Origin: Pelobacter sp.
Lineage (GTDB): Bacteria > Desulfobacterota > Desulfuromonadia > Geobacterales > Pseudopelobacteraceae
NCBI GenBank assembly: GCA_030824515.1
Contig: JAVBXN010000042.1
Span: 1 to 57,775, forward strand
Length of the DNA: 57,775 bases
Reading direction: 5' to 3'
The notes beneath the pieces are model-generated. The model did not search any database, was not told where the DNA came from, and saw only the letters and a program-made list of their open reading frames with translations. Below, piece by piece: positions 7,362 to 17,714 of the stretch; position 1 is the first letter of the stretch; every line of letters starts with the position of its first letter. A program made the translations under genes and the position numbers.

Positions 7362-8345
7362 ATGAAGACATTTGTGACCGGTGCAACCGGATTTATAGGC
7401 GCAAGCATTGTAAGGGAGCTGCTCACGGAAGGACGCGAAGTTCGCGTACTGGTGCGGGCGAATTCGGACACCTCCAACCTTGAAGGTCTGGAGGTCGAGC
7501 GCTGCCAGGGCGACCTTCTGGATCACGACAGCCTGCGGCGGGGATTGAAGGGATGTGACGTCCTCTATCACGCCGCGGCCGACTACCGCCTCTGGACCCG
7601 CAATCCGCAGGAGATGTACCGCATCAATGTGGATGGCACGACCGCGATACTGGAAGCGGCGTTGCAGAACGGACTTTCGAAGGTGGTCTACACCAGCAGT
7701 GTCGGCACCCTGGGCAATCCGGGGGATGGCCGCCCGGGCAGCGAGTCCGTGCCGGTCTCGTTTGACGACATGGTCGGGCCCTACAAAAAAAGCAAGTTCC
7801 TGGCCGAGCGCGAGGCGGAAAAGTTCATCGAACGCGGTTTGCCGCTGGTGATAGTTAACCCTTCCACGCCGATCGGTCCCAGGGACATCAAGCCGACGCC
7901 GACCGGCAAGATTATCGTCGATTTTTTAAAGCGCAAGATGCCGGCCTATCTGGATACCGGGCTCAACATCATCGCCGTCGAGGATTGCGCCAGAGGGCAC
8001 ATCCTGGCGGAACAGCGGGGCGTGGTCGGCCGGAAATACATCCTGGGAAATGCCAACCTGACCCTGCGGGATATCTTCGATCTCCTGCAGGATATTTCCG
8101 GATTACCGGCGCCCAGGGTGCGGCTGCCGTACACGCCGATCCTGCTGGCCGCCTACCTTAACGAAGGTTTGTCCCGCATCACCGGCCGGGAACCGCTGAT
8201 CCCCCTGGCGGGGGTGCAGATGGCGGCCAAGTTCATGTTTTTCGATTCGTCCCGGGCGGTGCGTGAGCTGGGGCTGCCGCAGATGCCGATCAGGGACGCG
8301 CTGGTTCGGGCGGTGGAGTGGTTCCGCCAGAACGGCTACGTCTAG
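7362..8345 (+). CDS. hpnA: Hopanoid-associated sugar epimerase HpnA
   Basis: A 327-aa extended short-chain dehydrogenase/reductase with the NAD(P)-binding T-G-A-T-G-F-I-G motif at the N-terminus and the catalytic Y-K-K-S-K (YxxxK) near residue 143. Together with neighbouring shc and dxs this identifies HpnA, the NAD-dependent epimerase-like protein of hopanoid loci; its exact substrate in hopanoid side-chain biosynthesis is not firmly known. No Shine-Dalgarno is visible before ATG 7362, which follows the shc terminator by 13 nt, so translation may be weak or the message leaderless. Confidence 0.92.
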   Translation: MKTFVTGATGFIGASIVRELLTEGREVRVLVRANSDTSNLEGLEVERCQGDLLDHDSLRRGLKGCDVLYHAAADYRLWTRNPQEMYRINVDGTTAILEAALQNGLSKVVYTSSVGTLGNPGDGRPGSESVPVSFDDMVGPYKKSKFLAEREAEKFIERGLPLVIVNPSTPIGPRDIKPTPTGKIIVDFLKRKMPAYLDTGLNIIAVEDCARGHILAEQRGVVGRKYILGNANLTLRDIFDLLQDISGLPAPRVRLPYTPILLAAYLNEGLSRITGREPLIPLAGVQMAAKFMFFDSSRAVRELGLPQMPIRDALVRAVEWFRQNGYV

Positions 8346-8416
8346 ACTTTTGATTGTGTTTTGTTTTTCTGTCCGGTCTCAGGCCGCTCAGGTTTTGAAG
8401 AAGAGAGGTACTAATC

Positions 8417-10282
8417 ATGTTACTTGAAAATATCAATTCACCGGCCGATCTCAAGAAACTCAAGCCGGAGCAGTTGCCGGTGCTGGCGGAGGAGATCCGC
8501 CAGTTCCTGCTGGAAACGGTTTCGCTCACCGGCGGCCACCTGGGGTCGAACCTGGGTGCGGTGGAACTGACCATAGCGCTGCATTACTGCTTCGATTCCC
8601 CCTTTGACAAAATCATCTGGGATGTGGGGCACCAGGCCTATACCCACAAGATTTTGACCGGGCGTCGGGACCAGTTTCATACCCAGCGCCAGTACAAGGG
8701 GCTTTCCGGTTTTCCGAAGCGCTCCGAGTCGGAGCATGACGCCTTCGGCGTGGGGCATTCCTCTACCTCGATTTCAGCCGGCCTTGGTATGGCGGCGGCT
8801 TCCGGGTTGGCCGGAGCCAAGAACCACGCGATCGCGGTGATCGGCGACGGCTCGCTGACCGGTGGCATGGCTTTCGAGGCGCTCAACCAGGCCGGGCATC
8901 TCAAGAAAGACCTGATCGTGATCCTCAACGACAACGAGATGTCCATATCCAAGAACGTCGGCGCCTTTTCTTCCTTTATCTCCCGCAAGATGACCGGCCG
9001 CTATTTCCGCGACCTGAAGAAGGAGATGCAGGGGCTGCTGAAGAATATTCCGGCCATCGGCACCGATATTCTCCATTTTGCCCGCAAGGCCGAGAATTCT
9101 CTGAAGAGCTTTCTGACTCCCGGCTCGCTTTTCGAAGCGCTGGGGTTCGACTATCTCGGGCCGCTGGATGGGCACGACCTGGTGCAGCTGGTGGAGGTAT
9201 TCAATAATATCAATGAGCTGGACGGACCGTTGCTGGTGCATGTGATGACCACCAAGGGCAAGGGCTACAAGCCGGCCGAGGATACGCCCGACAAGTACCA
9301 CGGTGTCGGGACTTTCGACATCGCCACCGGCAAAGGGGCCGCCAAGGCCGCCTCCAAATCGTACACCGACGTGTTTGGCGAGACTCTCGTGCAACTGGCC
9401 GAAGAAGATTCCAAAATCGTGGCCATCACCGCTGCCATGCCGGACGGTACGGGACTGAACGGTTTTGCCAAGCGTTTTCCGGAGCGCTTCTTCGATGTCG
9501 GTATTGCGGAACAGCATGCGCTGGCGTTCGCGGCCGGAATGGCCGCCGACGGTTTTAGGCCGGTGGCGGCGATCTACTCGACCTTTGTCCAGCGCGCCTA
9601 TGATCAGGTTTTCCACGATATCTGCCTGCAGAATCTGCCGGTCACGATTGCCATGGACCGCGCCGGCCTGGTGGGGGACGATGGTCCGACCCACCATGGT
9701 GTCTTTGATATCTCCTATCTGCGGCACCTGCCGCAGATGACGATGATGGCGCCCAAGGATGAAAACGAGCTGCGGCACATGCTCAAGACCGCCGTCTGTT
9801 CCGGTATCCCGATGGCAATGCGTTATCCGCGCGGAGCCGGTTACGGCGTTGAGCTGGACAGTGAACTGAAAGCACTGGAAATCGGGCGTGGCGAACAGTT
9901 GCTGGACGGAAAAGACCTGACCATCATCGCGATCGGCGCCACGGTGTATCCTGCCCTGCAGGCCGCTGAAACACTCCGGAAGCAGGGGATCGACACCGGT
10001 GTCATCAACGCGCGTTTCGTCAAACCGCTGGATGCCGACCTGATTATGACTGCGGCTCGCGGCACCGGCCGCGTGATCACGGTCGAGGAGAACGCGCTGC
10101 AGGGCGGTTTCGGCAGCGCCGTGCTGGAACTTTTGTATGACAACGGTCTGCAGAATGTGAAGATCAAGCGCCTGGGCATTCCGGACCACTTCATCGAGCA
10201 TGGCAGCCAGGCCCAGTTGCGCAAGGATGTCGGAATCGATTCCGAAGGGATCGCCGCGGCGGCGATGGACTTCATGAAATGA
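8417..10282 (+). CDS. dxs: 1-deoxy-D-xylulose-5-phosphate synthase
   Basis: A 621-aa thiamine-diphosphate enzyme that condenses pyruvate and glyceraldehyde 3-phosphate in the first step of the MEP isoprenoid pathway. Features are G-H-L-G-S-N-L-G, the conserved H-Q-A-Y-T-H-K, the ThDP motif [10 protein letters not shown]...N-D-N-E-M-S-I, and the C-terminal transketolase region with [15 protein letters not shown]. Length is standard. Its place beside shc and hpnA couples precursor supply to hopanoid synthesis. AGAGAGGT lies before the ATG. pyrF follows after 7 nt. Confidence 0.97.
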   Translation: MLLENINSPADLKKLKPEQLPVLAEEIRQFLLETVSLTGGHLGSNLGAVELTIALHYCFDSPFDKIIWDVGHQAYTHKILTGRRDQFHTQRQYKGLSGFPKRSESEHDAFGVGHSSTSISAGLGMAAASGLAGAKNHAIAVIGDGSLTGGMAFEALNQAGHLKKDLIVILNDNEMSISKNVGAFSSFISRKMTGRYFRDLKKEMQGLLKNIPAIGTDILHFARKAENSLKSFLTPGSLFEALGFDYLGPLDGHDLVQLVEVFNNINELDGPLLVHVMTTKGKGYKPAEDTPDKYHGVGTFDIATGKGAAKAASKSYTDVFGETLVQLAEEDSKIVAITAAMPDGTGLNGFAKRFPERFFDVGIAEQHALAFAAGMAADGFRPVAAIYSTFVQRAYDQVFHDICLQNLPVTIAMDRAGLVGDDGPTHHGVFDISYLRHLPQMTMMAPKDENELRHMLKTAVCSGIPMAMRYPRGAGYGVELDSELKALEIGRGEQLLDGKDLTIIAIGATVYPALQAAETLRKQGIDTGVINARFVKPLDADLIMTAARGTGRVITVEENALQGGFGSAVLELLYDNGLQNVKIKRLGIPDHFIEHGSQAQLRKDVGIDSEGIAAAAMDFMK

Positions 10283-10289
10283 GGAACAT

Positions 10290-11015
10290 ATGAAAAAGGA
10301 AGAGGCCTGCAATAAAATCATATTCGCGCTGGATGTCAAAGGGCTTGATGAAATCGATCGCTGGGCGGAACTGCTGTCGAACAAGGTCGGTCTTTTCAAG
10401 GTCGGCAAGGAGCTGTTCACCTCCTGCGGACCTGAAGCGGTCAAGGCCGTTCAGCGCCATCGCGGCCAGGTCTTTCTCGACCTGAAATACCATGACATTC
10501 CCAACACGGTGGCCCAGGCGATGGTCGCGGCGGCCGGACTGGGGGTGCAGCTAGCCAACCTGCACGCCCTGGGGGGCGCCGAGATGATGGAAACCGCCGC
10601 CAATGCCGTGCGCAAGGGGTTCAGCGAGGCAGAACGCCCCAGGCTTCTGGCGGTGACGATCCTGACCTCCTCCACCGCCGAGACCCTGCGTCAGGTCGGT
10701 ATCGAACACCCGGTGCCGGAGATGGTGGTGCGCCTGGCCAGGCTGGCAAAAGAATCCGGCATGGACGGTGTGGTGGCTTCTCCGCTGGAAATCGGACTGA
10801 TCCGTGAAGCCTGCGGCCCCGACTTCCTGATCGTGACGCCGGGCGTGCGACCGTCTTTCGCGGCCGTGGACGATCAGAAGCGGATCATGTCCCCCTCCGA
10901 TGCGGTGCAGGCCGGGGCCGACTACCTGGTGATCGGGCGACCGATCGCCAAGGCCGAAGATCCGGCCGTCGCGGCCAGCCTGATAGCCGAAGAGATCCTG
11001 GCTGGTGCCGCATGA
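10290..11015 (+). CDS. pyrF: Orotidine 5'-phosphate decarboxylase
   Basis: A 241-aa TIM-barrel enzyme that decarboxylates OMP to UMP in the last step of pyrimidine synthesis. The catalytic D-L-K-Y-H-D-I-P-N-T motif is near residue 66 and a V-T-P-G-V-R-P phosphate-binding segment is near the C-terminus. GAGGA precedes the ATG by five bases. It lies 7 nt after dxs and overlaps rlmB (ATGA), so it is in one transcription unit. Confidence 0.96.
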   Translation: MKKEEACNKIIFALDVKGLDEIDRWAELLSNKVGLFKVGKELFTSCGPEAVKAVQRHRGQVFLDLKYHDIPNTVAQAMVAAAGLGVQLANLHALGGAEMMETAANAVRKGFSEAERPRLLAVTILTSSTAETLRQVGIEHPVPEMVVRLARLAKESGMDGVVASPLEIGLIREACGPDFLIVTPGVRPSFAAVDDQKRIMSPSDAVQAGADYLVIGRPIAKAEDPAVAASLIAEEILAGAA

Positions 11016-11749
11016 AGGGCGAGCTGCTGTTCGGTGTGAACCCGGTCAAGGAGTCGCTCAAGGGCACACGCGGGGCCTACAACCTGTACGTGCAGACCAA
11101 TGCCAGCGATCATCGCGTGGAGAGCATCATCCGGCTGGCCGAGGAGCGCGGCGTTGCTGTTCATCGCCGCGAGAAGATCGACCTGACAAAGATGTGCGCC
11201 TCTTCCCATCACCAGGGCATCGCGCTGGAGGTGGAGCCGTTCCGCTACGCCGACCTGGACGACCTGCTGGCCTCGATCGGCGCTGCCGGCGCGACCGGTT
11301 TCCTGCTGGTGCTGGACGGAATCCAGGATCCGCACAACCTGGGGGCGCTGATCCGTTCGGCGGCCTGTGCCGGGGTGGATGGCGTGATCATTCCCAAGGA
11401 CCGCGCCTGCGGCATTACCGCCGCCGCCGAGAAGGCTTCGGCCGGTGCGGTGGAAACGGTTCCGGTGGCGATGGTCACCAACGTGGCCCAGACGCTGGAG
11501 TCGCTGAAAAAGGGCGGCTACTGGGTCTACGGCCTGGAGGGAGAATCGTCCACATCTCTGTATGACGTCAAGTTTTCCGGCAACTGTGTGCTGGTGGTAG
11601 GCGGTGAAGGGGAGGGGATCAGGACGCTGGTTCGCAAGCAGTGCGACGTGCTGATGTCGATCCCGCAGTACGGCGGGGTAAATTCGCTGAACGCCTCGGT
11701 GGCGGGCGGGATTGCGCTGTTCGACATGGCTCGCAAGATCAACGCCTAG
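11012..11749 (+). CDS. rlmB: 23S rRNA (guanosine-2'-O-)-methyltransferase, TrmH/SpoU family
   Basis: A 245-aa SPOUT methyltransferase. An N-terminal substrate-binding domain opens with L-F-G-V-N-P-V-K-E. The knotted SAM-binding domain has D-G-I-Q-D-P-H-N-L-G-A-L-I-R (motif 1, catalytic Arg), G-G-E-G-E-G-I-R (motif 2) and I-P-Q-Y-G-G-V-N-S-L-N-A-S-V-A (motif 3). The family methylates the 2'-OH of G2251-type positions in 23S rRNA; a tRNA target cannot be excluded. ATG overlaps the pyrF stop. Confidence 0.9.
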   Translation: MKGELLFGVNPVKESLKGTRGAYNLYVQTNASDHRVESIIRLAEERGVAVHRREKIDLTKMCASSHHQGIALEVEPFRYADLDDLLASIGAAGATGFLLVLDGIQDPHNLGALIRSAACAGVDGVIIPKDRACGITAAAEKASAGAVETVPVAMVTNVAQTLESLKKGGYWVYGLEGESSTSLYDVKFSGNCVLVVGGEGEGIRTLVRKQCDVLMSIPQYGGVNSLNASVAGGIALFDMARKINA

Positions 11750-11764
11750 AGATTTCTTCAAATG

Positions 11765-11810
11765 AAAAAAAGGTCGCCGACCGGCAGTGTGCCGATCAGC
11801 GACCTTTTTT
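11765..11810 (+). terminator. Terminator after rlmB
   Basis: A long stem: A-run plus GGTCGC (to 11777) pairs with GCGACC plus T-run (11799-11810), with a second short pairing in the loop. T-runs on both strands make it a candidate bidirectional terminator. Confidence 0.85.
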
Positions 11811-11826
11811 GTCCTGTAAACGGCAA

Positions 11827-11984
11827 TTAACCGCCGAGAAAAACGGATGCACGCCGAGAAAACCAGGACTTATATCAAAAAAGTTAATCACATTGTGGGT
11901 TAAACCAGTATTGTTCAGGCTTTTGATTTCTCGCTTAGAAGCGCCTACTTCTGGCGGCGTGTATCGGCGTTCATCGGCGGTTAA
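11827..11984. repeat. 158-bp imperfect inverted-repeat element A
   Basis: The ends are a perfect 11-bp inverted repeat (11827-11837 and 11974-11984), and similarity continues inward over about 34 bp. The arms are built from degenerate repeats of the form CGCCGA(T)GAA. No ORF lies inside. Two other elements of comparable size and design, but different sequence, occur at 29545-29673 and 30712-30872. Confidence 0.6.
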
Positions 11985-12010
11985 CTGCTTTTATTGCTTT
12001 TGCGTGGTGT

Positions 12011-12469
12011 TTAGGTGGCTGGCGGGATGTTGATCAGGCTCTGCAGCCACTTCTCCACCGTTTCGCGGTGAAAGCGCACCGAGCCGCCCAGCTTGATCCG
12101 GCCCGGGAGCTTTCCGGAGTTGTCCATCCTGATCAGGGTGGCCCGGGATATCTTCAGCAGGGTGCACATCTCCGCCACCGAAAGTAGTATCGCGTTCGGA
12201 TCGGGTGGTTGGCTCTTTGGCATCCTGGCCGGTCGCTGCTTCGGCTGGTTGTCTGCAGTGTCCCGTTTTGTCTGACGTGCAGCGGCCTTCTTCTTTTTCA
12301 CCTTTTGCTCTGCTTTGCCCGCCTTCGGCACACCCTTCTTTTCTTTCGCGGTCTGAACCTGAACATAATCGTCAAGTCCGGCAAAGAGCGGGGCGTCATC
12401 CATGATGTTAACCAAACCTGGTTTGGTGGTCTTTTTATCGTTCTGATTGGTGGTTGCTTCTGGCGGCAT
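12011..12469 (-). CDS. AlpA/excisionase-type helix-turn-helix protein with basic N-terminal tail
   Basis: 152 aa from ATG 12469, chosen because GGAG lies seven bases upstream; a longer in-frame start exists at 12544. The last ~55 residues form a MerR-like excisionase/AlpA helix-turn-helix: L-S-V-A-E-M-C-T-L-L-K-I-S-R-A-T-L, then a wing ending in V-R-F-H-R-E-T-V-E-K-W-L. The first ~95 residues are Lys/Ala/Pro-rich and probably disordered. Such proteins act as excisionases or prophage regulators, but no integrase is visible here, so it may be a stand-alone regulator or a remnant. It lies beside inverted-repeat element A. Confidence 0.75.
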   Translation of the reverse strand: MPPEATTNQNDKKTTKPGLVNIMDDAPLFAGLDDYVQVQTAKEKKGVPKAGKAEQKVKKKKAAARQTKRDTADNQPKQRPARMPKSQPPDPNAILLSVAEMCTLLKISRATLIRMDNSGKLPGRIKLGGSVRFHRETVEKWLQSLINIPPAT

Positions 12470-12569
12470 CCGGCAGCTCCATTCCCTGCAATGAGTATCA
12501 ATTAGTGTCATATGATGTCTGGCTGTTTCGCAATGTAGCGCCAATTATGATTGATAACAAGCTGAATAT

Positions 12570-12890
12570 CTATTTTGACTTGTTGCCGCCAACAGTTTTC
12601 ATATACATGATCAGCGAAGTCATGTCGGGTGACCCGTCAACCAGCGCCTTGCCTTTGAGCGCTTTGACTATGCACTTGTTGGTAATTTTGGCCAAAGTCT
12701 TGTCATCGTTGTCGCCGACATCCTGCAAGTCCTTGCCGTCCGGATGGCAAACCGCGCAACTCCTCCCGTTCGTTCCCAGCGAGGCGCTTCCGAACAGTTC
12801 CTTGCCCCGTTCCGTGGTTGGCCCGTCGGCTGCCTGTGCTGCCGTAGTCAAAACAAATAGTGAAATGAGAACCAAAATAGATCGATGCAT
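12570..12890 (-). CDS. Small periplasmic monohaem c-type cytochrome
   Basis: A 106-aa protein with a signal peptide (cleavage after A-Q-A near residue 20) and one haem-binding C-A-V-C-H at residues 45-49. The mature chain is about 86 aa, the size of small class I cytochromes c. The R-G-K-E-L-F-G segment before the haem site fits that fold. Methionines in the last 20 residues could supply the distal axial ligand. It probably shuttles electrons in the periplasm; the partner is unknown. Neither neighbour is a redox gene. Confidence 0.85.
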   Translation of the reverse strand: MHRSILVLISLFVLTTAAQAADGPTTERGKELFGSASLGTNGRSCAVCHPDGKDLQDVGDNDDKTLAKITNKCIVKALKGKALVDGSPDMTSLIMYMKTVGGNKSK

Positions 12891-12968
12891 CTTGTACCCC
12901 TTTCTTCAATGAATTTTGCCTGAATGATACCAGACGTATGAGGTTGGTCAAACCTTCATTTAATCAGG

Positions 12969-13721
12969 TCAGGCAAGAGCGCGGCATAAGCTTCGATTGG
13001 TTGCCAGATAGGCGTCGGCGAAATCATTCACACCATAGGTATCCCGTACTATCTCATCCGTGAGAACTTCATCCGGATTTCCTTCAGAAACAATCCGCCC
13101 GTTCCTGATCAGAATCAACCGATCCAGCATGGCGCCCATTCCGATGTCATGCAGGGACATAATTACGGAAACTCCTTTCTCGCGGACAATATCTTTGAGG
13201 AGCCGGTACAGGTCGAACTGATACCTGATGTCGAGACTCGCCAATGGTTCATCCAGAAGCAGCACTCTGGCCCCCTGAACCAGGGTCATGGCGATGTAGG
13301 CCCGCCTTAGTTCACCGCCGCTCAGTTCGGCAAGCTGCGTTTTAGCCTTCCGCTGCAGACCGACGATCTGAAGCGCATCTTCCACGGCGAGTCCCGGCGA
13401 CCCATCGTGCGGATATTTTCCCATCCTGACCAGCTCACCAACTCGAAACGGGGCATGTAAATCCAGTTGCTGCGGGAGATAGGCCACCAGCTTTGCCCTT
13501 TCCCGGCCGCTGTGCGAGCCGATCGCCTGTCTTCCGACCAGCACTTCACCTCTTTGGGGGGAGAGAAGCCCGGCCGCAAGTTTGAGAATGGTTGATTTCC
13601 CTGATCCATTGGGACCCATCAGGCCGAGCAGTTCACCTTCAGACACGGAAAACGACATCTGATCCATGAAACATTTCGGGCCGTGGGAAAATGAAACATT
13701 TGCAAATTCAAGCATGGCCAT
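12969..13721 (-). CDS. btuD: ABC transporter ATP-binding protein, corrinoid uptake
   Basis: A 250-aa ATPase with Walker A G-P-N-G-S-G-K-S-T, signature L-S-G-G-E-L-R-R, Walker B V-L-L-L-D-E-P and the switch His in L-H-D-I. Its closest type is the FecCD/BtuCD family. Family members can also carry haem or siderophores; the cobalamin assignment rests on the upstream riboswitch and on cbiZ. ATG at 13721 or 13715. It is the last gene of btuB-F-C-D, 24 nt after btuC. Confidence 0.87.
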   Translation of the reverse strand: MAMLEFANVSFSHGPKCFMDQMSFSVSEGELLGLMGPNGSGKSTILKLAAGLLSPQRGEVLVGRQAIGSHSGRERAKLVAYLPQQLDLHAPFRVGELVRMGKYPHDGSPGLAVEDALQIVGLQRKAKTQLAELSGGELRRAYIAMTLVQGARVLLLDEPLASLDIRYQFDLYRLLKDIVREKGVSVIMSLHDIGMGAMLDRLILIRNGRIVSEGNPDEVLTDEIVRDTYGVNDFADAYLATNRSLCRALA

Positions 13722-13745
13722 TGATACGATCTCCAGAACCAGTAG

Positions 13746-14717
13746 TCAGTGTGTTTTTCCTTGTCCCAACAGAAAGATGAAATAGGGGGAGCCGATCAGC
13801 GCCGCGATAACTCCGGCGGGAAGTTCCAAGGGCGTCGCGACGGTTCTGCCGATTGCATCCGCAAGGCAGAGCAGGGTCCCTCCGGCAACAACCGATAGCG
13901 GCAGAACAACAGCCGCGTCCGAGCCGGCATGGCGACGGACTACATGGGGCACCACCAATCCGATAAATCCGACAACACCACCCATGGCGACCGATGCGGC
14001 GGTCATGAGCGACGCGGCAATAAACAGAAAGAGCCTCTCCCTGGCCGGATTGAAGCCCAGGCTGTAGGCTATGTCGTCTCCCAGCGTCAACGCGTTCAGC
14101 CCTCTGCGCCTGGTCAATGCAAGACCAAGCCCGGAAAGTATCAAGATGAGTCCGGCAGGAAGCAATTCCCAATCAACCATCGATAGATCGCCGGACATCC
14201 AGAGTATTGCTCTTTTGAGGCCGTCATCGACGGAAATGCTCATCACCAGCATCAGTAGAGCGGAGAGGAAAAAGCCGATGCCGACACCGGCCAGAAGAAG
14301 CCGTTCGGGTTGCAGCCCATTCCAGCCATGTCCCAGAATGACAACCGCCGCGCCGGTTGCAATAGCCCCGATAAAGGCCAGTATCGGGACGCTTGACGTG
14401 AACAGGGAGATGCCGGACATAAGCCCGAACGAAGCCGCCAGCGCCGCGCCGCTGGAAATGCCCAGTATGTAAGGGTCTGCCAGGGGATTACGGAAGATCC
14501 CCTGGAGGATGGCGCCCGATGCTCCCAGAGCGCCTCCCATCAGCAGCGCCACCGCGGCCCGTGGCAGTCTGATGGCAAGCAGGGTTCGACATGTTTGGCT
14601 ATCCATGCTGAAAGGGTTCAATAAACGCTGGCCGCTGGCGACCGAAACGACAATGATGCATAAGGAAAGGACACACAGCGCCGCTATGATAAAACTTGAG
14701 CCGTCAGCGCGTTTCAT
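13746..14717 (-). CDS. btuC: FecCD-family ABC permease, corrinoid uptake
   Basis: A 323-aa integral membrane protein with about ten transmembrane helices. Family marks are [19 protein letters not shown] near residues 50-70, [15 protein letters not shown], and [13 protein letters not shown] near 230. It forms the membrane channel with btuD. Its start overlaps the btuF stop as ATGA. Confidence 0.88.
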   Translation of the reverse strand: MKRADGSSFIIAALCVLSLCIIVVSVASGQRLLNPFSMDSQTCRTLLAIRLPRAAVALLMGGALGASGAILQGIFRNPLADPYILGISSGAALAASFGLMSGISLFTSSVPILAFIGAIATGAAVVILGHGWNGLQPERLLLAGVGIGFFLSALLMLVMSISVDDGLKRAILWMSGDLSMVDWELLPAGLILILSGLGLALTRRRGLNALTLGDDIAYSLGFNPARERLFLFIAASLMTAASVAMGGVVGFIGLVVPHVVRRHAGSDAAVVLPLSVVAGGTLLCLADAIGRTVATPLELPAGVIAALIGSPYFIFLLGQGKTH

Positions 14718-15577
14718 GGCAGCCTCCCGCAGCGGTCCAACTCTTCCATTCCTGCCGGTATTCTGGGGCCGGGGCGATACAGGGCGTCATCCATGAAGCA
14801 GACCCGCCCCTTTCTCACCGCTTCGAGCATGCCCAGTTTCTTCAGGAAATCTTTGGAAAGAGCATTCATATCAGCATGCCCCTTGCCGATCAGTATCAGG
14901 TCCGGCTGGCGTTCAATGACCGCCTCCAGCGAGAAGTGCGGATAGGCAACCTTTCCGTCGGCAGCGATATTGCTCATGCCACTGATCTTGATCGCATCAT
15001 CCAGGATCGTTCCAGGACCGGCGACGATCAGGGGGCTGGGCCAGATCACGAAGATCGCTTTTTTGCCGCCAACAGTGCTTGCCGGTGACGATTTATGATG
15101 ATGCCAACTGCCGGCATCACGAATTGTCTTCTCGATATTTTCCGCCAGGCGGCCAGCGGCAGATTGCGCTCCCAGGGCCTGGCCCATCTCCCGTATTCCG
15201 GCGGGGATTTCGGTCAGTCGCCGTGATGCGAAAACATGAGTCCTGATACCAAGCTTGCGAAGTCGTTCGGCGATAGCCTTTGGATTGCCATCGCTGGTCA
15301 TGACGACAATATCCGGTTTCAGCGCAACGATCGCCTCAAGGGATGGATTGGCCATGCCGCCGATCTTCGTCTTGTTACGGGCCTTGCCGGGGCGGTCACA
15401 AACAGTGGTTACGCCCACAATCCGCTCGCCCAGTCCAAGAGAGAAAATGATCTCGGTCATGGCCGGGGCGAGCGAGATTATCCGTTTCGGCGGAGGGGCC
15501 GCGCCGCAGAGCGCCGCCCCGTTCCACCAGTTCAGAAACAGCAGGCTGAGCAATAGAGCTGATATATTGTATCGCAC
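14714..15577 (-). CDS. btuF: Periplasmic corrinoid-binding protein
   Basis: A 287-aa class III substrate-binding protein with an N-terminal signal peptide (about 26 aa). It has the BtuF-type opening [18 protein letters not shown] and a K-P-D-I-V-V segment. It would pass the corrinoid from btuB to btuCD. The start codon is GTG and shares one base with the btuB stop (TAGTG), so translation is coupled. Substrate assignment rests on the riboswitch-controlled context. Confidence 0.85.
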   Translation of the reverse strand: MRYNISALLLSLLFLNWWNGAALCGAAPPPKRIISLAPAMTEIIFSLGLGERIVGVTTVCDRPGKARNKTKIGGMANPSLEAIVALKPDIVVMTSDGNPKAIAERLRKLGIRTHVFASRRLTEIPAGIREMGQALGAQSAAGRLAENIEKTIRDAGSWHHHKSSPASTVGGKKAIFVIWPSPLIVAGPGTILDDAIKISGMSNIAADGKVAYPHFSLEAVIERQPDLILIGKGHADMNALSKDFLKKLGMLEAVRKGRVCFMDDALYRPGPRIPAGMEELDRCGRLP

Positions 15578-17508
15578 TAGAATGAGGCCTTAACGCCGCC
15601 AAAGGCCGATATACCTGCAGTGCCGTAGCCGGCCACTTCTTCGTAACTTCTGTCGAAAAGATTGTCCACACGTCCAAAAATCCGGAGATTTTTTGCAATG
15701 TCATAGGTCGCAGACAGGTTCACCAACATATAATCGCCCATTTTCACTCGGGTAGATGCATAGGTGGCCGGGTCGTAGACATTGTCGAATCTGGAGCCGA
15801 CATAGATAATCCCTAGATTCACGTTCGCATTTTTCATGAAGCGGTAGTTGCCGTCAAAATTGATTTTATTCCTGGGCCGCCGCAACAGTTCCAAGCCGGT
15901 TTCCTTGTCTTCTGTCTCGGAATAGGTATAGCCGGCTCGTATTGTAAGCTCATTCACGGGACGCACGGCGGCGGTCAATTCAACCCCTTGTGTCATGGTC
16001 CTACCGATGTTTTTGTATTTGGACAGACTGCTGTCGAAGTTGATCAGGTCATCAAAGTCGTTATGAAAATACGTGGCGCCCATGGTCAACTTGCTGCCAA
16101 ACAGGGACTGCTCGACGCCCAGATCCCAGCCGGCGTTCTTTTCCGGTCTCAGATTTACATCACCGTAGGTGGGTTCGTAGAGTTGATAGAGTGATGGCGC
16201 TTTGAAAGCCGTGCCATAGCTTCCCTTTACGGTTGAATTGGTTTGCTTGACGGTATAAGCGCTGGTGAAGCGGTAGGTGCCTTTCGATCCGAAACGGCTA
16301 TGGTCATCCAGACGAACTCCCATGGTTGTGAACCAGTCATCCCACAACCGCACCTGATCCTGGAGATAATAACCGGTGATATGGGCGGAGTGCTCGTTCC
16401 AGGGGCTGCTGTAGGGACCCCAGGCGCTTTCCGAGTAATAATCCGATTTGGCGTTCTCTTCTTTTCTCTCAATCCCCAGAGTCAGAGAGTTGGTTTCATG
16501 GAGATGCAGCGTATGCTGCCAATCGACCGTGGCGCTCTGACCATGGTAGGAGGCGCGTGAAAGATCGCTTGGATGAGCCATGTCAGTACCGTTATTAACA
16601 TCCCGGTTCAGATCGTTGAACGACACCCCCAGTCGCTGCTCCCACTTGTTTTCAAAAAGCGCAAGATCGGCCTGGCTTCTGAACGAGATTTGATCGGACT
16701 TCTGGATATAATTCGGGTCGTCTCCGCCGACTCCGCCACTGTTGTCGAGATCAGCCCTGGTCTTCAGGTAGTTGAAAATGAAATCAACGGAGAGATTGCT
16801 CATCGGCGTGATTCCCAGTCGAGTATTTACCGAACTGTTTTGATAACCGTCGTTCTCCGTGTTGCCGTATTTTTTGCCGGCGGCAGAGATGCCGCTCGTA
16901 TCGAAACGGGACAGACCCAGTGAATAGTTGTACAGCTCGCTACCGCCGCTGATTCCGGCTTTTTCGGCGGCAGTGTAGAACGATCCCCCTTGGGCGGACA
17001 GGAAGCCGGTCGGTTTGCCATAGCCAAACCTGGTGATGATATTGATGACCCCGCCCATGGCGCGGGAACCGTACAATGTGCTCTGAGGACCTCGCAGGAT
17101 CTCGATTCGTTCGATATTGTCGGTGGGCAGGTTGGCGAAGTCATAACCTCCTCCGGGAACAGAAGGGTCGTTCAGTTCAATACCATCCAACAGCACCAGG
17201 GTATGTTCTGAATTGGCCCCCCGCATGAATACCGAGGTGGTACTTCCCGGTCCACCATTTTGCACCACGTCCAGGGATGGCACGCTGCGCAGCATGCCAA
17301 GCAGAAAATTTTGCTGACGTTGATTGATCTCTTTGGCCGTGATAACAGTTATGGAGCTTCCAACCTCACGTGTTGCCGTCTCCAGGCGGTTGGCGGTTAC
17401 CACCACCTCTTCCAGATTGGTGACCTCCTCCTCCGCAGCCGCGGTTGTACAGAATGCCAACACCAACCCAATCACCACACCACACTGCTGTTTACTTCTT
17501 TTCCTCAT
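15577..17508 (-). CDS. btuB: TonB-dependent outer-membrane receptor, cobalamin type
   Basis: A 643-aa receptor: signal peptide (about 1-25), TonB box E-E-V-V-V-T-A, plug domain (about 45-160, with [20 protein letters not shown]) and a 22-strand-type barrel ending in Phe. Length and plug match BtuB. A cobalamin riboswitch ends 22 nt upstream of the ATG, and GGGAGGA precedes the start by five bases. First gene of btuB-F-C-D. Confidence 0.93.
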   Translation of the reverse strand: MRKRSKQQCGVVIGLVLAFCTTAAAEEEVTNLEEVVVTANRLETATREVGSSITVITAKEINQRQQNFLLGMLRSVPSLDVVQNGGPGSTTSVFMRGANSEHTLVLLDGIELNDPSVPGGGYDFANLPTDNIERIEILRGPQSTLYGSRAMGGVINIITRFGYGKPTGFLSAQGGSFYTAAEKAGISGGSELYNYSLGLSRFDTSGISAAGKKYGNTENDGYQNSSVNTRLGITPMSNLSVDFIFNYLKTRADLDNSGGVGGDDPNYIQKSDQISFRSQADLALFENKWEQRLGVSFNDLNRDVNNGTDMAHPSDLSRASYHGQSATVDWQHTLHLHETNSLTLGIERKEENAKSDYYSESAWGPYSSPWNEHSAHITGYYLQDQVRLWDDWFTTMGVRLDDHSRFGSKGTYRFTSAYTVKQTNSTVKGSYGTAFKAPSLYQLYEPTYGDVNLRPEKNAGWDLGVEQSLFGSKLTMGATYFHNDFDDLINFDSSLSKYKNIGRTMTQGVELTAAVRPVNELTIRAGYTYSETEDKETGLELLRRPRNKINFDGNYRFMKNANVNLGIIYVGSRFDNVYDPATYASTRVKMGDYMLVNLSATYDIAKNLRIFGRVDNLFDRSYEEVAGYGTAGISAFGGVKASF

Positions 17509-17530
17509 GATATTCCTCCCTCGAAGTTAT

Positions 17531-17698
17531 GAATGGAGCGGTATTCCGGCTTTGGGCCACCTACTTGTCCGCCTTCCCAGGTTTCCCCAGTGGCTGGTGC
17601 CATGCCGTGGCATGGTTGGACGTTCGTTCCCATTACGGCTGCGGGGCAGCGGGGGAATGGCTCCATCAGTGCGGCACCCCTCTTCCTCGACTCCATTC
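17531..17698 (-). promoter_or_regulatory. Cobalamin riboswitch in the btuB leader
   Basis: Read on the minus strand. P1 is a perfect 8-bp stem formed by 17691-17698 and 17531-17538. Conserved core pieces include GCCACTGGG, GGGAAGGCG and a B12 box AGCCGGAATACC. No terminator follows: P1 ends about 10 nt before the btuB Shine-Dalgarno, so control is probably at translation initiation. It lies between cbiZ and btuB. Confidence 0.9.
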
Positions 17699-17714
17699 GG
17701 TTATAAATACAAAA

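Noticed and set aside
8774..10444. 556-codon minus-strand ORF opposite dxs
   Set aside because: Antisense shadow: dxs has all family motifs in the other strand and the minus ORF has no recognisable domain or ribosome site.
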